The position numbers were made by a program, and so were the translations under genes. A stretch of DNA of 64,000 nt. It comes from Paraburkholderia humisilvae (GTDB lineage: Bacteria > Pseudomonadota > Gammaproteobacteria > Burkholderiales > Burkholderiaceae). Each line of letters starts with the position of its first letter. Position 1 is the first letter of the stretch. Below the pieces are notes generated by a model that was given only the letters and a program-made list of their open reading frames with translations, was not told the DNA's origin and ran no database searches. Positions 16,697 through 25,363 of this stretch are shown in pieces. The DNA is taken from assembly GCF_902859855.1 (NCBI RefSeq), contig NZ_CADIKH010000031.1, positions 1 through 64,000 on the forward strand. The letters run 5' to 3'.

Positions 16697-17799
16697 TTAA
16701 CAACGTCGGTATTGCGCCACGCCAGATCGCCGAGACGTGCTCGCACGACACGCCGGACGACATCGCGCAGCTCTCGCGCGCGCTGCTAACCGGGCTGTCC
16801 GGCACTGCCCGAATCGTCGCCGATTACGAGACCGCGCTCGCCACGACTTACGGCGTGCGGCATGTCATCGCCGTGTCGTCCGGCGCGGCGGCGGTGGCGG
16901 CTGCGCTGTCGGGCGTCAACTGGCGTTCCGGCGACGAAGTCATCGTCGCGCCGACCTGTCCAATCTGCACGGTGCTGCCTATCCTGTCGCTGGGCCTGCG
17001 TCCCGTGTTCTGCGACGTCGCCGCGGACAGCTTCGGCCTCGACGAAACCGACCTGCGGTCCTGTATCGGCGAGCGCACGTGCGCGGTCGTCGAGGTGCCG
17101 ATGTGGGGCTATCCGAACCGTCCGGACCGCACGCGAGCGCTGCTGCCGGGCACCCGCATTCCGCTGATCCAGGATCTCGCGCACGCTCATCTGACACGCC
17201 TCAATGAGACCTGGCTGCCTCACTACAGCGAAATTAGCTGCTTCAGCACACATGACTGCAAGTTCATCTCGACGGGCGAGGGCGGCTTCGTGATGACCGA
17301 CGACGACGCCCGCGCGGAGCGGATTCGCGGATACACGCGCTTCGGCAATCTGACCGGCGAGTCCGTCGGCATCAATCTGAAGCTCGGCGGCCTGCAGGCG
17401 GCGCTCGGTCTTGCCCGTTCGCGCCGCCTGGTGCCGCATCTCGACGCGCGGCTGCGCAATCGCGAGCGCCTGCTCACACGGCTCGTCAACCCCGCGTTTC
17501 GCGAACTGCCGATCGCGCCAGGCGGCATGCCGAACGGATACGCGCTGCTGCTGCAAGCGGTCGGCCACGACGGCCGCAGGCTCGTCGATTATCAGCGAGG
17601 GCACGGCATCCCGTCCGACATCGGCAAGTACGACAACCGGCCGCTGTACGAACTGCCGCTGCTGGCGGCATATCGCCGCACCTGCCCGAACGCCGCGAAC
17701 CTGTTGCGCTCGCTGACGACCGTGCCGCTGCACCCGGATCTGGGCGACGACGAACTGGACTACATCGCGAGGGTCCTCAATGACTATGTCCCTGCGTGA
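16693..17799 (+). CDS. DegT/DnrJ/EryC1/StrS-family PLP aminotransferase (second copy)
   Basis: 368 aa paralogue of the protein encoded at 15060. The catalytic lysine is K190 in HDCKFISTGEGG. Both share ACRE-like VSSGAAAV, CPICTVLP, VPMWGYPN, a GIPSDI motif and the C-terminal CPNA-LTT-P-HP-DELDY pattern. The start is a TTG that overlaps the upstream TGA as TTGA, which suggests translational coupling. Two such enzymes in one operon imply either two amination steps or a heterodimer. Confidence 0.85.
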   Translation: MINNVGIAPRQIAETCSHDTPDDIAQLSRALLTGLSGTARIVADYETALATTYGVRHVIAVSSGAAAVAAALSGVNWRSGDEVIVAPTCPICTVLPILSLGLRPVFCDVAADSFGLDETDLRSCIGERTCAVVEVPMWGYPNRPDRTRALLPGTRIPLIQDLAHAHLTRLNETWLPHYSEISCFSTHDCKFISTGEGGFVMTDDDARAERIRGYTRFGNLTGESVGINLKLGGLQAALGLARSRRLVPHLDARLRNRERLLTRLVNPAFRELPIAPGGMPNGYALLLQAVGHDGRRLVDYQRGHGIPSDIGKYDNRPLYELPLLAAYRRTCPNAANLLRSLTTVPLHPDLGDDELDYIARVLNDYVPA

Positions 17800-19153
17800 C
17801 GGCGCGCAGGCGCCCGTTTCGGGCCGCCGCGCGGTTGTGATCGGCGGCAGTGTGGCCGGCTGCCTGATAGCCGCGGTCCTCGCGCGCCGTTTCGAGCGCG
17901 TGACAATCGTCGAGAAAGGCGATTTCTTTGACGAAGCCGGCCCGCGCCGCAGCATACCGCAGGAGCATCACGTCCATTTGCTGCTGCTGCGCGGCAAGCA
18001 GATCATCGAGGGCATTTTCCCCGGCTTTCTCGCCGCGCTGGAGAGGCGCGGTGCGCAGGTCGCCGATCTTGGCCACGACGTGAAGTGGTATCAGGGCGGC
18101 CGCTGGAAGAACCGCTATCGCAGCGGCATTCACGCGCACTACTGCAGTCGCCGGCTGATCGACAACCAGCTGCGCCATCATGTCGCGCGGGTGCCGGGCG
18201 TCGAAATCCTGTCGGGAGCAAGCGTTACGCAGCTCCATTTCGACGGGGTGGCACCCGCGTGCACGGTAAGAGGCGCCTACCTCGCCGATCACGATTCGGG
18301 CGAGCGCCTCGTGCCGGCGGATCTGGTCGTTGACGCCAGCGGCAGGGGTACGCGCACGCCGGAATGGCTGTTCGACGCCGGGTTCGGCGACGTCGAGACC
18401 AGCATTGTGAAGACAGAACTCGGTTACGCGTCGCGCATCTATCGCCGCGTTCCGTCGCTGGCCGCGCAATGGCAGGTACTGCTGGTGCTGCCCAGCGTGC
18501 CGCGACAGCGCGCAATGGGCGTCATCAGCCCGATTGAGGGCGACCGCTGGATGGTGACGACGGGCGGCTGGTTTGGCCACTTCCCGGGCAGCGATCCGGA
18601 CGAGTTCCTGCGCGCGCTCGCGGCGCTGCCGGTACCGGACATCCATGACGTGATCCGCGACGCCGAGCCGCTGTCGACGGTCGCGACGTTCCGGATGCAC
18701 GGCAGCCGGCGCACGCACTACGACCGCATGGCGGCCTGGCCCGGAGGGTTGCTCGTTGTCGGCGACGCATTGAGCAGCATGAATCCGCTGTACAGCCAGG
18801 GGATGACGATCTGCGCGCTCGAAGCCGAATGCGTGGAACGCCATCTCGACGCGGCGCTCGACCGGACGTTACCGCTCCGCGATCTTCAGCGCATGCTGTG
18901 CGAGGTGGTCGACGGTGCATGGCACATGGCAACGACGGAGGATCTACGCTTTCCGGAAACGGTCGGCGAACGAGACTGGCATACCCGCTTCCATCACTGG
19001 TTCGGCGCGGGACTCGGTCGCCTGTCCGCCTACAACCGCCGCGCGCTTGAAACGCAGATCGGCGTCACCAACCTCGTGATGCCGCCGAGCCGTCTCTACA
19101 CGCCGGCGATTCTTTCGCGCATTGCGCTCGATTCCGTTCTGCCACGCCCATGA
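17780..19153 (+). CDS. FAD-dependent monooxygenase/epoxidase-like protein
   Basis: 457 aa flavoprotein of the PHBH-like superfamily. The FAD-binding motif is VVIGGSVAGC (residues 19-28), followed by the second-strand acid in VEKGD. DLVVDASGRGT (near residue 185) and GDALSSMNPLYSQGM (near 328) are the other FAD and ribityl motifs. The stretch PRRSIPQEHHVHLLLLRG resembles epoxidases and hydroxylases of natural-product pathways. It overlaps the upstream gene by 20 bases (or 14 if ATG 17786 is used). The substrate is unknown. Confidence 0.8.
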   Translation: MTMSLRDGAQAPVSGRRAVVIGGSVAGCLIAAVLARRFERVTIVEKGDFFDEAGPRRSIPQEHHVHLLLLRGKQIIEGIFPGFLAALERRGAQVADLGHDVKWYQGGRWKNRYRSGIHAHYCSRRLIDNQLRHHVARVPGVEILSGASVTQLHFDGVAPACTVRGAYLADHDSGERLVPADLVVDASGRGTRTPEWLFDAGFGDVETSIVKTELGYASRIYRRVPSLAAQWQVLLVLPSVPRQRAMGVISPIEGDRWMVTTGGWFGHFPGSDPDEFLRALAALPVPDIHDVIRDAEPLSTVATFRMHGSRRTHYDRMAAWPGGLLVVGDALSSMNPLYSQGMTICALEAECVERHLDAALDRTLPLRDLQRMLCEVVDGAWHMATTEDLRFPETVGERDWHTRFHHWFGAGLGRLSAYNRRALETQIGVTNLVMPPSRLYTPAILSRIALDSVLPRP

Positions 19154-19869
19154 CCATCGCACCCGATACTTTGTCCCCGCTTCCGCCACAGGTCGATCAC
19201 ATCGTGTTCGACTGGAATGGCACACTGATCGACGACATCGATCTCGCCGTGCGCGCCGTCAATCGATGCAGCGAGCGCTTCGGTGTCGATAACGTGACGC
19301 ACGACCGCTACCGCGCGCTGTTCGATTTCCCGATTGCCGATTTCTACGCGGCGCTCGGTTTCAATTTTTCACGTACGCCGTTCGCGACGATTGTCGAGCA
19401 CTATCTCGAATGCTTCGACGCGAACATCGCACGGTGTGCGCTGCACGACGGCGTCCTCGACGTGCTGGATGCCGCGCGCGCGGCGGGCGTCGGCGTGTCG
19501 ATCCTGTCTGCCTCGCACCGCGACATCCTGCTCGAGACGCTTGACGCGAAAGGATTGAGCGGCCGCTTCGAACAGGTCGTCGGACTATCGGACAACCGGG
19601 CGGCCGGCAAGAGCGCCGAAGCGGCGCGGCTTCAGCAGACGCTGAATCGGCCCGCCGAACGAACTCTCTACGTCGGCGATACGTTGCACGACTACGAGGT
19701 CGCGCACTCGGTCGGCTGGCGGCCGATACTCGTGTCGACCGGCCATCAGGATGCGCGTCGCCTGCACGGCAGCGGCGCGCCGGTCTATGCGGGGCTCGCA
19801 GATCTGCTGGCGCATCTCGGACCCGTTTCGGCGATGCGCAACGACGACAGGAGGGGCGACCATGACTAG
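19150..19869 (+). CDS. HAD-superfamily hydrolase with DWNGT motif
   Basis: 239 aa. Motif I is FDWNGTLID with nucleophile D21. The second acidic residue of the usual DxD pair is N23, which in standard phosphatases serves as general acid. Motif II is SILSASHRD, the lysine lies in RAAGKSAEA and motif IV is YVGDTLHDYEVA. It may be a phosphatase of the Gph type or a C-P or other hydrolase. The start overlaps the previous stop as ATGA. Confidence 0.8.
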   Translation: MTIAPDTLSPLPPQVDHIVFDWNGTLIDDIDLAVRAVNRCSERFGVDNVTHDRYRALFDFPIADFYAALGFNFSRTPFATIVEHYLECFDANIARCALHDGVLDVLDAARAAGVGVSILSASHRDILLETLDAKGLSGRFEQVVGLSDNRAAGKSAEAARLQQTLNRPAERTLYVGDTLHDYEVAHSVGWRPILVSTGHQDARRLHGSGAPVYAGLADLLAHLGPVSAMRNDDRRGDHD

Positions 19870-20977
19870 TGGCGTTGCCGATCCGGCGGCCGTCGTGATC
19901 GCGGCCGCGCTAGTGCTGCGCGCGGTCGTCGCGTTCTACCACCGCGACGGCTCGCGCGTGCTGCGCGTCCTGCGCCTGCAGCCGCAGCTGCCGGGCGGCA
20001 GGGAAACCTACTACCGCCGGTTCGACGCGTGGCTCGCGCCGTTGCCGTTCATCTGGACCTGGCTTGACATCCTGGCCGGCGTATTGCTGGCCGCGCACTA
20101 TCCATCGCCGCTCGCGTGGCTTGCCGTCGTGCTATGGAGTGGTGGACGCATGCGCGCGCTTCAGGAGTTCGGTCACAACGCGGTGCATTTCGCGTTATGC
20201 CGGTCCCACACGTGGCAATGGTGGCTGAGCGACCTGTTCTATCAGTTCCCGGTGTTCAAGCGCGATATGCACAGCCGCTATCAAACGCATACTGTCGAGC
20301 ATCATCGCCATCCGAATCATCCGGAACTCGATCCGAATCGCGCCCGCGTCTATGCGGGCGGGTACGGGCGCGACTTGTCGCCGGTCGAATTCTACCTGCG
20401 ACTCCTGTATCCGCTAACGCCGAAGGGCGCTTGGGCCAATCTCGCGATGATGGCGCGCAACAGCCTGCTGAACCATTCTCGCGCGACGGCCTTTGCGCGC
20501 TGGATCGCAGTCGCCGCCGCCGCCGCGGTGCTGTACTGGGCGGGCGGCTGGAAGGGCGTGCTGTTCGGCTGGTTCGTGCCGCTCGTTACGTCGTATCCAG
20601 TGTTCGCCTGGGTCTCGCTGCTGACCGAACATCGTTGGTTCATCGACGGCCTCGCGCATGACCGGCTCGATATCGAGTATCTGGCTGGCCGGCCGACTGA
20701 CTACATCGGGTTGACCGGGTGGCTCGTGCGGGTGTTCATCGCGCCGACCTCCGATGCATACCACCTCGCCCACTCGCTCTATCCCGGCGTGCGATGGAAC
20801 TATCTGCCCGCGATCGACCGTTATCTGAAAATCCAGGAGCCTCGCTATACCGAAAACGCGAGCGAAGGCTTGATAATGCGCCGGGGCAACGCACCGACAG
20901 CGCTGTCCGAGCTGTATGACCGCCAGGTACGCCGCCGGCATAAAACCTCGATACTCGAAACGGAAGGTGGTACGTGA
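19862..20977 (+). CDS. Membrane fatty-acid-desaturase-like di-iron oxidase
   Basis: 371 aa integral membrane protein. Histidine boxes are GHNAVH (H105, H109), HTVEHHRHPNH (H143, H147, H148, H150, H153) and HLAHSLYP (H301, H304). They fit the desaturase/hydroxylase superfamily, with several membrane segments between. In this cluster it may desaturate or hydroxylate a lipid-like or small substrate instead of a housekeeping fatty acid. The start at 19862 overlaps the HAD stop by 8 bases; longer in-frame starts lie inside that gene. Confidence 0.78.
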   Translation: MTSGVADPAAVVIAAALVLRAVVAFYHRDGSRVLRVLRLQPQLPGGRETYYRRFDAWLAPLPFIWTWLDILAGVLLAAHYPSPLAWLAVVLWSGGRMRALQEFGHNAVHFALCRSHTWQWWLSDLFYQFPVFKRDMHSRYQTHTVEHHRHPNHPELDPNRARVYAGGYGRDLSPVEFYLRLLYPLTPKGAWANLAMMARNSLLNHSRATAFARWIAVAAAAAVLYWAGGWKGVLFGWFVPLVTSYPVFAWVSLLTEHRWFIDGLAHDRLDIEYLAGRPTDYIGLTGWLVRVFIAPTSDAYHLAHSLYPGVRWNYLPAIDRYLKIQEPRYTENASEGLIMRRGNAPTALSELYDRQVRRRHKTSILETEGGT

Positions 20978-21897
20978 CGCACTCGATCTCAATGCAGCAA
21001 GCCCCGCGCGTCGGCGTCATCGGCGGCAGCGGCTTCCGGAATCTGGCGGGCCTGCAGAACGTGGAAACCGTCGAGCGGGACACGCCGTTCGGCAAACCGT
21101 CTTCGCCCGTTACGCTCGGGACGCTGCGCGGCGTGCCGGTCGCATTCGTTCAGCGCCATGGCCTGGGGCATACGATTCCGCCGTCGTTCATCAACGTCCG
21201 CGCGAATATCGCGGCGCTGCGCGGCGTCGGCTGCACGCAGCTGCTGTCGGTCAGCGCGGTCGGCAGCCTGACACACGATGCGCCGCCCGGGACGTTCGTG
21301 CTGATCGACCAGTTCATTGACCGCACGATCCAGCGAGACAAGACTTTTTTCGGGCCTGGTCTCGTCGGCCACGTGCCGTTCGGCGATCCGGTCTGTGCAC
21401 GGATGCGCGCGACGCTCGTCGAAAGCGCGGCCGCCGCTGACGCGCGTGCGCGCAACGGGGGCACCTACGTCGTAATGGAAGGTCCGCAGTTCTCGACGCG
21501 CGCCGAATCGAACCTGTACCGCCAATGGGGCGGCACAGTGATCGGCATGACCGCGATGCCCGAAGCCAAGCTCGCGCGCGAGGCCGAACTGTGCTATGCG
21601 CTCGTCGCGATTCCGACCGATTTTGATTGCTGGCATGATTCGCACGATGCAGTCAACGCTGCGCTCGTCGCGCAGCGGATGGGTGACCTCAGCGCGACTA
21701 CGTACCGGCTCGCGGCCGAGGCGATCACGCGGCTCGGCGTGCATCGCGGCCGTTGTCCGTGCGGCTGCGATCGCGCACTCGACAGCGCCGTGATGACCGC
21801 GCCGGAGCATCGCGATGCCGCGATGGTAGAACGCCTCGCGGCCGTCTCGCCGCGGGCGGCGAGCTTCTTTTCCAAACGTTCGGAGATCGAATCTTGA
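20974..21897 (+). CDS. S-methyl-5'-thioadenosine phosphorylase-family enzyme
   Basis: 307 aa. The family's phosphate and nucleoside site motifs are present: GVIGGSGF, QRHGLGH, NVRANI, MEGPQFSTRAES (near residue 168), IGMTAMPEAKLAREAEL and DFDCW. These enzymes cleave a 5'-modified adenosine with phosphate to adenine and a pentose 1-phosphate. The GTG start overlaps the previous TGA as GTGA. Fluorometabolite and salinosporamide pathways use such an enzyme (FlB, SalT) to turn a 5'-halo-adenosine into a pentose phosphate. A comparable job here is inference; recycling of MTA is the alternative. Confidence 0.85.
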   Translation: MTHSISMQQAPRVGVIGGSGFRNLAGLQNVETVERDTPFGKPSSPVTLGTLRGVPVAFVQRHGLGHTIPPSFINVRANIAALRGVGCTQLLSVSAVGSLTHDAPPGTFVLIDQFIDRTIQRDKTFFGPGLVGHVPFGDPVCARMRATLVESAAAADARARNGGTYVVMEGPQFSTRAESNLYRQWGGTVIGMTAMPEAKLAREAELCYALVAIPTDFDCWHDSHDAVNAALVAQRMGDLSATTYRLAAEAITRLGVHRGRCPCGCDRALDSAVMTAPEHRDAAMVERLAAVSPRAASFFSKRSEIES

Positions 21898-22490
21898 GCG
21901 ATGCGCTGACCACCAGGGACCGCGTAAGAATCAAACAGGTCGAAGTGTTGTCCGATGACTGGTATGTGCTGCGCAAGACGACGTTCGACTATCGGCGGCG
22001 CGACGGCACGTGGCAACGCCAGTCGCGCGAGACATACGACCGCGGCAACGGTGCGACGATCCTGTTGTACAACCGCGCGCGGCAAACCGTGATCCTGACG
22101 CGGCAGTTCCGTTTCCCCGTGTTCGTGAGCGGGCACGACGGCATGCTGATTGAGACTTGCGCGGGGCTGCTCGACCGCGACGATCCGTTGACGTGCATCC
22201 GCAAAGAAACTGAAGAGGAAACCGGCTACCGGGTCGCGCATGTGCGCAAGGTATTCGAGGCGTTTATGAGTCCGGGTTCCGTGACCGAGCGCCTGTACTT
22301 CTTCGTCGGTGAATACTTCGACAAGGACCGCGTCGGCGACGGCGGTGGCGTCGAGTCCGACGGCGAGGAGATCGAGGTGCTCGAATTGCCGCTCGACCGG
22401 GCGCTGGCGATGATCGAATCCGGCGACATCGCCGACGGCAAGACCATCATGCTGCTCCAGTACGCGAAGCTGCATGGCCTCGTCGGTTGA
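21894..22490 (+). CDS. NudK-like NUDIX pyrophosphatase (second copy)
   Basis: 198 aa from a TTG that overlaps the upstream stop as TTGA; the open frame extends further upstream but without family similarity. The sequence follows NudK/GDP-mannose pyrophosphatase closely: ILTRQFRFP, ETCAGLLD, CIRKETEEETGY and EAFMSPGSVTERLYFF. Members cleave NDP-sugars or ADP-ribose to sugar phosphate and NMP. Unlike the first NUDIX protein it is the sugar-nucleotide type. Confidence 0.85.
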   Translation: MSDALTTRDRVRIKQVEVLSDDWYVLRKTTFDYRRRDGTWQRQSRETYDRGNGATILLYNRARQTVILTRQFRFPVFVSGHDGMLIETCAGLLDRDDPLTCIRKETEEETGYRVAHVRKVFEAFMSPGSVTERLYFFVGEYFDKDRVGDGGGVESDGEEIEVLELPLDRALAMIESGDIADGKTIMLLQYAKLHGLVG

Positions 22491-22495
22491 CGCGC

Positions 22496-23413
22496 ATGAA
22501 TAAATTGATCGCCGTCAGCTCGATGGAGCATGCGGAACTCGCCGAGTTTATCGACGGGATGTCGGTGCTTATCGGTGTGCCGATCCGGCTTTCGCGCTGG
22601 TCGACCGCGGAACTCGCCGACCGCCTGCGCCGCGCTGATGCGGGCCCGTGGGATATCTTGCTCGGCACGGCCGCCACGGTGCTGCACGATCCGGCGATCG
22701 TCGAGCGGCTCGCGCCGCTCGACCGGATCGATTTTGCGGGATTTCCGCCAGACGCGGTTGCCCCGGACGGCCGCTGGTTCAGTCCGTCCGGGTTCGTACC
22801 GGTGTTCTGCTACGACCTGACGGCGCTCGCCGAGCGTGGATTTGCCGCACCGGCATCCTGGGACGCGCTGGCGTCACCCGACTGGCGCGAACGTATCGCG
22901 CTGCCCGATCCGTCGCGCTCCGGTGCCGGCTATCTGCATCTGAGCGCGCTTCTCGAGCATCACGGCGAAGCCGCGTGGCAGACGCTGGCGGCCATCGCGC
23001 GGCTCCAGCCGTCGATCAGCGGTTCGTCCACTGCGCCGATCGACGAGGTGGCGGCCGGCCGGGCGTGGGTCGCCGCGACGGTATCGACTGCGGCAACCCG
23101 CGCGGCGCGCGCGCATCCGGCGCTGCGCTGGCACGTGCCGGACGATGCGCGCCGTTACGAATACGAAGTGTTCGGCTGCCGCGGCGGATCGCCCAACCTC
23201 GTGGATGCTCAACGCGCGCTGGCATGGATGCTGTCGCCCGACGCGGCGGCGATCAGCAGGCGTTACGGAAAAATCGTCCTCGGCGACGCGACTGCTGCAG
23301 ACGCATTGCCGTACGCACTGAGCGCGTTGAACGTACTCGACGCGGGCTGCTTGAAACCCGGTCGCACCGCCCATTGGCACACCCTGTTTTCCAACCATGC
23401 GAATTGCAACTGA
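22496..23413 (+). CDS. Periplasmic-binding-protein-fold protein without signal peptide
   Basis: 305 aa protein resembling the iron/2-aminoethylphosphonate group of ABC substrate-binding proteins (a central PASWDAL-SPDWRERIALPDPS-SG segment, and a C-terminal QRALAWMLSPDAAAISRRYGK). It begins MNKLIAVSSMEHAELAEF and shows no signal peptide or lipobox, and no ABC permease or ATPase is in the operon. It should be cytoplasmic and could be an enzyme or carrier derived from this fold, as with MqnA, MqnD or THI5. An alternative TTG start at 22487 would overlap the upstream stop as TTGA. Confidence 0.65.
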   Translation: MNKLIAVSSMEHAELAEFIDGMSVLIGVPIRLSRWSTAELADRLRRADAGPWDILLGTAATVLHDPAIVERLAPLDRIDFAGFPPDAVAPDGRWFSPSGFVPVFCYDLTALAERGFAAPASWDALASPDWRERIALPDPSRSGAGYLHLSALLEHHGEAAWQTLAAIARLQPSISGSSTAPIDEVAAGRAWVAATVSTAATRAARAHPALRWHVPDDARRYEYEVFGCRGGSPNLVDAQRALAWMLSPDAAAISRRYGKIVLGDATAADALPYALSALNVLDAGCLKPGRTAHWHTLFSNHANCN

Positions 23414-24656
23414 ATCTCTTTCCAACGAAACGAACGCCGCCGATCCGTCGGCGGACACCGGCATGCCCGACACCGGCCGCCCGTGGGCGATCTACCTGAT
23501 GTTCGGCCTGTATGGCGTGCAACAGGGCATGCTCGGGCCCGCGATGCCGTTCGTGCGCGCGGAACTCGGGCTCGATCTGCGCACGGTGGGCCTGCATTTC
23601 GCCGCCTATGCGCTCGGGCTGGCGTTGATCGGCTTCCCGTACCGCTGGCTCACGCACCGCCAGTTGCCGACCGGCATCGGTCAGATTTCCATCCTGTCGA
23701 TCGTCGTTTCAAGCGGTCTGTTCGCCTTGTCGGGCACGCTGCCGCTCACCTTGCTCGCGGCGGCGGCGGCGGGCTTGTCGGGCGGCCTTGTTCTCGTGAC
23801 CGGCCAGGCGAAACTCGGCGCGCGCTATCGCGCGTATGCGGCGCCGAAGCTCGCCGAGGCGCACGTCGTTGCCGGTGTGTGCGTACTGGGCGGTGCGCTG
23901 CTGATTGGCGGCGCGACGTGGGCCGGTGGGTCCTGGCGCATCGCGCCCGCCGCGGTCGCACTCGCAGCCGCGCTGTTCGCCGCGGTTCCGTCGAGGACCT
24001 ATCGTCGCGACGAGGCCGCACTACGGGTCACGGGCGCGCGGCAGGTCGACTGCGAGGCCGAGCGCTTGCCGCTCGCTTTGCAGATTAGCCTGGGGGCGCT
24101 GGTGATCCTTGGCATTTCAGCCGAATGGGGCGTCGGCTTCTGGGGCGCCGAATACATGAAGGACAGTCTCGCCTGCAGCGCGTCGACCGCCGCGACGTTG
24201 ATGAGCGTCTACTTCGGCGGCACCGTGTGCGGGCGCATCGTGAGCAGCCGCCTGTTGCGAACGATACCGCCGCGCGCGCTTCTCGTCGCGGTCGCGCTCG
24301 GCGCGATTGCGACGTTTGCCGCGCTGCAAGCAAGCAACCATGTTTCCATCGTGGCCGGCCTGGCTGTGCTGCTTGGCGCGTGTCTCGGCAACTTCTTCCC
24401 GTTGATCCTCGGCGCCGCGATGCGCGTCGCGCCTTACGCGGGCTCGACGCTGAGCGCACGGGCGTCGCAGGCGGTCGGCGTTGCGTTGCTGATCGCGCCG
24501 TTCCTCCTCGGGATGCTGTCCGAACGGGTCGGCATGCGTTCAGCGTTCGCCACGTTGATCGCGTATCCGGCGCTGATGCTGCCGGTCATGCTGGGACTGC
24601 GCGGCGTTTCAACCACACGACAGGGCCGTACCTCGAAAGGAGCATCCGCCAAATGA
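23397..24656 (+). CDS. MFS transporter, probable product exporter
   Basis: 419 aa with about twelve hydrophobic segments, starting after a polar N-terminus of some 30 residues (RPWAIYLMFGLYGVQQG). No sugar or drug subfamily signature is clear. It overlaps the previous gene by 17 bases. As the only transporter in the operon it most likely exports the end product or confers self-resistance; uptake of a precursor is possible. Confidence 0.82.
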   Translation: MRIATESLSNETNAADPSADTGMPDTGRPWAIYLMFGLYGVQQGMLGPAMPFVRAELGLDLRTVGLHFAAYALGLALIGFPYRWLTHRQLPTGIGQISILSIVVSSGLFALSGTLPLTLLAAAAAGLSGGLVLVTGQAKLGARYRAYAAPKLAEAHVVAGVCVLGGALLIGGATWAGGSWRIAPAAVALAAALFAAVPSRTYRRDEAALRVTGARQVDCEAERLPLALQISLGALVILGISAEWGVGFWGAEYMKDSLACSASTAATLMSVYFGGTVCGRIVSSRLLRTIPPRALLVAVALGAIATFAALQASNHVSIVAGLAVLLGACLGNFFPLILGAAMRVAPYAGSTLSARASQAVGVALLIAPFLLGMLSERVGMRSAFATLIAYPALMLPVMLGLRGVSTTRQGRTSKGASAK

Positions 24657-25324
24657 CTTCATTCGCCTTGCTATTCGACCTGGACGGCACCTTGGTCGAT
24701 ACCGACGCGTTGCATCTACAGGCCTACAACCTTCTGCTTGAACGCTTCGCCCGCAGCATCGACGTGGATTACTACAAGAACCATGTGATGGGCTTCGACA
24801 GCGAGCGGATCATGGACGCGATGTTTCCCGACGCAAGCCAGGCGGAAAAGCGCGAATACGCGGATGAGAAGGAACGTCTGGTGCGCGGGCTTTTCAATCG
24901 CGAACTCGCGCCTTTGCCCGGGCTTCTGAATTTTTTTCGATACGCCGAAAGCATCGGCTGCGCGATGGCGGTCGTGACCAACGCGCCACGGGAAAACGCG
25001 GGCCTGCTGCTGACCGGGTTGGGCATGGCTGAGCGATTCAAGACGATCGTCTATGGCGAAGAGCTTGCGTACGGCAAGCCGCATCCGCTGCCGTACCTGA
25101 CCGCCTTGCAACTGCTCGGTGCCAGCGCAACGCGTGCCTTTGCCTTTGAGGACTCCCGATCCGGGGTACGCGCTGCGTCGAGCGCCGGCATCCGCACTTT
25201 CGGCGTACGAACATCGTTGTCGGACGCGCAACTGCGCGAGGCGGGCGCGTTTGCTACGATCGCCGATTTCCGAGATGCGGAATTGCGCAGGCAATTGTGT
25301 GTTGGCGCAGCGATGGGCGGTTGA
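24653..25324 (+). CDS. HAD-superfamily phosphatase, beta-phosphoglucomutase-like
   Basis: 223 aa. Motif I is LFDLDGTLVDTD with the full DxD pair, motif II lies in VVTNAPRENAG, the motif III lysine in YGKPHPLPY and motif IV is FEDSRSGVRAASSAG. It is therefore a standard sugar-phosphate phosphatase or mutase, unlike the HAD protein at 19150. AAAGGAG lies upstream and the ATG overlaps the MFS stop as ATGA. It is the last gene of the operon; the next gene, 39 bases on, is convergent. It may remove phosphate from an amino-sugar phosphate, like NtdB in the kanosamine pathway. Confidence 0.85.
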   Translation: MTSFALLFDLDGTLVDTDALHLQAYNLLLERFARSIDVDYYKNHVMGFDSERIMDAMFPDASQAEKREYADEKERLVRGLFNRELAPLPGLLNFFRYAESIGCAMAVVTNAPRENAGLLLTGLGMAERFKTIVYGEELAYGKPHPLPYLTALQLLGASATRAFAFEDSRSGVRAASSAGIRTFGVRTSLSDAQLREAGAFATIADFRDAELRRQLCVGAAMGG

Positions 25325-25363
25325 AGGGTTCCGGTGCAAATCGGAGGAGCGAGGTCGTCTCGC

